A DNA stretch of 64,000 nucleotides from Mixophyes australis. Its lineage: Eukaryota; Chordata; Amphibia; Anura; Limnodynastidae. This document shows positions 59,649 through 64,000 of this stretch, in pieces (the first letter of the stretch is position 1; each line of letters starts with the position of its first letter). The DNA is taken from the NCBI GenBank assembly GCA_036250195.1, contig JAVHZZ010000004.1, positions 143,357,729-143,421,728 of the forward strand. The letters run 5' to 3'. Below the pieces are notes generated by a model. That model ran no database searches. It was not told where the DNA came from and saw only the letters and a list, made by a program, of their open reading frames with translations. The position numbers and the translations under genes were made by a program.

Positions 59649-60566
59649 TAGTGGGAAATAAAGACATAGCTCTTAAACCTAGTATCAAGCACAGTTGGCA
59701 AAATGTAGTGATCCCATTAGAAGATGTTGATAACTCTTGGATACTGGCAAAGCGTACTAAGTACTTAATCTGCAATTACAATATAGTTTGTTTAGTTTAA
59801 TTTCCTCTCTCAATTTCTCTAGCTGCTTCTCAAAAAACATAATTAAGGCAATCACTTAGCTCAAGCTAACCATGTCTGCACTCTCTTCACAAGTGACTAC
59901 TTCGCTGGACTAAAATACATTCCCCCTCAAATTCTAGTCTTGCATGTCATTGTAATTGTGTGAGCAAAACAGGAAATCTGATGGAATTCCCCCCGCTGTA
60001 ATGCTCTAACAATATTGGTGGCGTTATCAGAAATCACATATCCTCAGGAGACTCCAAGCAGGATAAGCCATGTTGCAATAACATCCCTTGGTTTTTCAAA
60101 CAGGTTGCCAGCAGTATTACCTCCACCTGCGCCTTGCCTCGTCTCTGATAACCATCTCTCTCTCCTGCCTTCAAGACTTCTCCCGTGCTGCTCCCCACTT
60201 ATGGAATTCCCTACCACGCTCAATCAGACTTTCCCACAGCCTTCAAATCTTTAGATGCTCTTTGAAAACCAATCTCTTTTTAGAGGTGACCTTATGCTCG
60301 ATAACACTATTCACACAGTAATGCACCCCACAACTATCCCAATTTCCACTCTGAGCCACATTCACTCCTTTGTTTCAGCTGTGCCCTCTTCCACTTAGAA
60401 TGCAAGCTCTGTAATGAGCAGGGTCCTCCATACCCTTTCTTTTCATGTCTCCATTCATTTTGTCTGCCTTGTCTGTTCTTTTTTTACGTATGTCTTGTTT
60501 TATGTATGTCCTTGTCTTCCCTATTGTACAGCGCTGAGGAGCACTGTTGTGCTTTACAAATCTACG

Positions 60567-60599
<33 letters not shown>

Positions 60600-61818
60600 T
60601 GCCTTTCAAGCAGATGATACACTGAGTAGCCTGCCTCAGAAAAATGTGAAGTACTTGGGTACATGCTGCTGCTGTTCCTGCTGGTGAAGGCGAATCACCG
60701 ACCCAGTGGGCTGTCACAGTCATATAATCTTTAGTTTGCCCAGTTCCGCTTGTCCACATATCTGTGGTTAAGTGTTCAGTAGGTAGAATGGCATTTTGTA
60801 GCTCAATAATTACATTTTTAAGAACCTTCTGGTAGAGGTGAGGAATAGCTTTTCTAGTAAAATGGTGTCGTGATGGAATTTGGTAACGGGGACACAAGAC
60901 CTCAAGTAATTGTCTAACACCAGCTGCATTAATAGTGGATATTGGACGCTTATCTAATACTAGCATAGTCGCCATGCAATCTGTGATCCGTTTTGCGACT
61001 GGGTGACAGCTTTCTTACTTTATTCCTCTTGCAAAGGATTGTTTAACAGTCAATTGTTGTCTTCTTCTAGGTTGAAGATCCACCCCCAGCAGCAGCAGCA
61101 GCAGCAGCAGCGGGACTAACGCTCAATAATTCTTCAGAGGAATCATGGTTAGTGGAGGAGTCATCCAACCTTAGCAACTTGGGTGCAGGACTAACTCCCA
61201 TCACTTGTCAGGATATTGATGAAGAAGGTGTTGGGGATGTAGATGTTGTAGGGAGGTAGCTGATGCTGGACTGCTTGTTGTTATTTTTTTTACATAAGTT
61301 TCTGATTTTCCCAACAGCTTTCCATGAACTCCCTTCAAATGCCATAACATAGATGAGGATCCTAGATGGTTAAGTTCCCTACCTATACTGACTGTGGCTT
61401 TACAAACACTACAAATGGCTAGACAACTGTTGACAGGATTTGTGTAAAAATAATTCCAAACATAAGAGGTGGATTTTTGGTCTTATGCCCAGGCATGACA
61501 ATGACCTTCTTCTTATCACTGTCAAGAACTGCTGCAGTCTTTGTTTGAAAGTGTATGAAAATAATATTGTGACCTGTGAGGTGGTCAAAATTGACTGCAA
61601 ATGACTTGAAATTAGTGTTATTGAGGTTAATAATAATGTAGGATCAAAAAAAATAAAAAATGATTTTAGCATATTTTTGCAATTTTTCGAAAAAGATACA
61701 GATCCAAAAACCAAAACCAAAGCACAAGAGGGCAGTTTGGTCAAAACCAAAACCAAAACATGAAGCTAATCCAGGTCTTAAACCAAAACCACTTCATGGG
61801 GGTCAGTGAGCATCTCTA
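59649..61818 (-). mobile_element. hAT family 2 element in unit B
   Basis: Same structure and same GTCAAAAC flanks (59641-59648, 61819-61826) as in unit A; it was copied with the unit and not inserted again. Transposase remnant on the minus strand: BED finger about 61480-61330, TTDMWTS about 60765, ISDNATNIV about 60030. Confidence 0.88.
60129..60600 (+). mobile_element. LINE 3' end inside the hAT transposase (unit B)
   Basis: Same insertion as in unit A, with a slightly longer (AAT)n tail. The reverse-transcriptase C-terminus (SRAAPHLWNSLPRSIRLS, CSLKTNLF) is in one frame here. Confidence 0.8.
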
Positions 61819-62250
61819 GTCAAAACTAATTACTGATATGTTATTATGGATTATTGCACATTCTTAATATTGCTTGTTCTTATTAGATATCAAACACCAA
61901 CTGTTTGCTCAGTGGTGAAAATGTAAAATAAAAAATACTAATAATGGAAGTCTACTATCAGCATCCAAGCTGAAGTCCATCTGCTATAGACCCTTTACTT
62001 CCCACTCTAAAATGTTTCACTGTGATAAACTTGTGGTTTATATGTCTCTGGAAAAGGAAATCCCACATGTCAACCACATTTTACTCTACTTTGACATGAA
62101 ACAAAATACAAGTGACATGGTTTCACAATCACATGTGCACACAATGCATAGTTTTGATAATATTTCATAATCATGAAAAACAAGTATTTTTGTATCTATA
62201 CACAAAACAAGAGCTGTGCTAAGTGTTCCTCACATTTCTTATTTAATGAT

Positions 62251-62322
<72 letters not shown>

Positions 62323-63206
62323 TAAAGAGAATGTAAACACAGTGCATTTGTCATGCGATTCATCATACATACAGTAGTTGTCACTGCGGCAGATGAGACT
62401 GGAATGTGAGGATTAAGGTAGAGCCACTAGTTCAGCAAAGTTCTGTCTATATAAGGTTACAAAAGATGTGACACACAGACTTGTACTTCTCCAACTGAGC
62501 ATGGAGTCAGAGGGAGGAGGCAGGAGAGGGAAGGTGAGGGAGTAGCTGGATGGAGAGGGGAAATAAATGGTTTACTGTGCATTTTAAGATTTTGCTTGTA
62601 TGGGGAAGGTCCTATTGTATTGTCACGAATGCCCATCCTGACCCAGATGCAGCAATCTGAACAGCTGGCCGTGACTGGCATCACCTTAGTAACTTAGCAA
62701 TGAGTACACCTTTTCTGCTACTACAAAGGATTTATTACGGTGTCCATACGTTCACCAGAACCATGTATTAATATTTCACACTTACTGTAAATCATATACA
62801 CATGTAGCATGAGCCTTCTTGGGCTTCGTAATTTCACAAAAATCACGGTGAAAACGCTAGATTAAATTTATTAAATAAATCAGAGTTACTACTTACTAGT
62901 TAAGACCTGGGGGTAAATGTATCAAAGTGCGATTTTGCAACTCCAGCGATTTTCTCGGGAGAGTTGAAACTCGCCGATGTATGAAGCTGAGATTTCATGC
63001 AAAATCGCCAGAGTTGTGCTTCTGTCAAAATCGCTACTTGCAAAATCGCCAGAGATCAAACTCCCGACTGTTTGCCACTGCAGCTAGACAGCTCTCAAAT
63101 GTATGAAGCTGCGAGTTAGCAAACTCAGGAGAGTTTAAACACATTACTGTTACATTGCCCTGGCAGTGTTAAAACTGTAAAGAATAGATAAAAGTCAATA
63201 ATATTT

Positions 63207-64000
63207 GACTTCTGGTCTGATCTATTTGTACCGCTCCCTTTATAGCCTCATTTATATGTACCACTCCCTTTCTATACTGCAGATAGAAGTATTTTACGTC
63301 CTTATGAGACGGTTAGTAAGAGACGAGGAAGATAAGAGGGCGTGAAGAAAGGGAAAAACAGAGGAGATAACCGATGCCCAATTAAGGCTGCTGTCTGTGT
63401 GTAAACAACTCACAGAAATGTCTTTATCTAAACATAGTACATAAATACAGACAGTATTAGTAATAGTACTTTCCTGCACACAACACAAATAAAGAATCAT
63501 GTTGCAGTTAGTGTCCCTTTAATGATCCAATACAGCCCTTTAATATATATTAAGCGTTATTTATTATCAGGGTGCAAAAATGCAATTGTTCAGTACCCTA
63601 TAACAAGCAGTCAGGCATTTTCTTTCATTAGCTTACTTGCACTGGGTTGGTCAAAACTAGTGGGAAATAAAGACATAGCTCTTAAACCTAGTATCAAGCA
63701 CAGTTGGCAAAATGTAGTGATCCCATTAGAAGATGTTGATAACTCTTGGATACTGGCAAAGCGTACTAAGTACTTAATCTGCAATTACAATATAGTTTGT
63801 TTAGTTTAATTTCCTCTCTCAATTTCTCTAGCTGCTTCTCAAAAAACATAATTAAGGCAATCACTTAGCTCAAGCTAACCATGTCTGCACTCTCTTCACA
63901 AGTGACTACTTCGCTGGACTAAAATACATTCCCCCTCAAATTCTAGTCTTGCATGTCATTGTAATTGTGTGAGCAAAACAGGAAATCTGATGGAATTCCC
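63207..64000. repeat. 4.0-kb tandem unit C, partial
   Basis: Third unit start; it follows A and B up to the window edge, including the GTCAAAAC junction at 63650-63657 and the beginning of hAT family 2. The array continues to the right of the window. Confidence 0.95.

Larger units (their letters stand above)
59198..63206. repeat. 4.0-kb tandem unit B
   Basis: 4009 bp, nearly identical to unit A along its length, including hAT family 2, LINE, (GA)n (about 62252-62330) and repeat T (62908-63185). It ends GTTAAAACTGTAAAGAATAG and then unit C begins. Confidence 0.96.

Overview
The window looks like vertebrate nuclear DNA, most probably from a frog with a large repeat-rich genome. The evidence is one multi-exon gene with GT-AG introns (a TRPM8-channel-associated factor, TCAF/FAM115 type), a chromodomain Ty3/Gypsy retrotransposon of the vertebrate sushi type, many hAT DNA transposons with 8-bp target-site duplications (TSDs), and LINE 3' ends with A/T-rich trinucleotide tails. 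The species cannot be named from the sequence. There are no bacterial genes, CRISPR arrays or RNA genes that I can support.

Layout. 1-11.35 kb: an uninterrupted 20-bp polypyrimidine satellite with a 2.6-3.0 kb higher-order period. It enters from the left edge and ends in a large hairpin (11402-11579) and a hAT-like terminus at about 11653. 12.2-28.4 kb (minus strand): six coding exons of the TCAF-like gene. They join with matching splice phases into exactly 820 open codons, from the initiator Met to a point just past the peptidase M60-like HELGH motif. The last exon (about 100 codons by comparison with mammalian TCAF) is not in the window and should lie beyond the satellite. The introns hold a 7.0-kb LTR retrotransposon (13798-20793, same strand as the gene), a hAT element swollen by a G-rich minisatellite (23213-25263), and LINE relics. 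28.4-39.3 kb: upstream DNA with several short hAT/TTAA elements with recognisable TSDs.

39.3-64 kb is almost entirely transposon-derived. Two copies of one Ac-like hAT family (39320-45783 and 51854-59158) carry TAGRGATG ends, perfect 8-bp TSDs, a broken or deleted ZBED-type transposase, a conserved hairpin after the stop codon and a long tandem array of about 79 bp near the right end. From 47887 onward a tandem unit of about 4.0 kb is present at least 2.2 times. Each unit contains a second hAT family (minus-strand transposase remnant) that was itself invaded by a LINE 3' end. The second Ac-like hAT landed at the end of the first of these units.

The only apparently functional gene is the TCAF-like one; everything else is mobile or satellite DNA. 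The clearest mechanistic signal is in the LTR element. The ten bases just inside its 5' LTR are exactly complementary to the predicted 5' end of its own transcript, placed about 31 nt after a TATA box. That is the arrangement expected for Tf1/sushi-type self-primed reverse transcription. A second theme is that at least three hAT-type elements here carry large internal tandem arrays. I did not find a convincing wholly new protein system.
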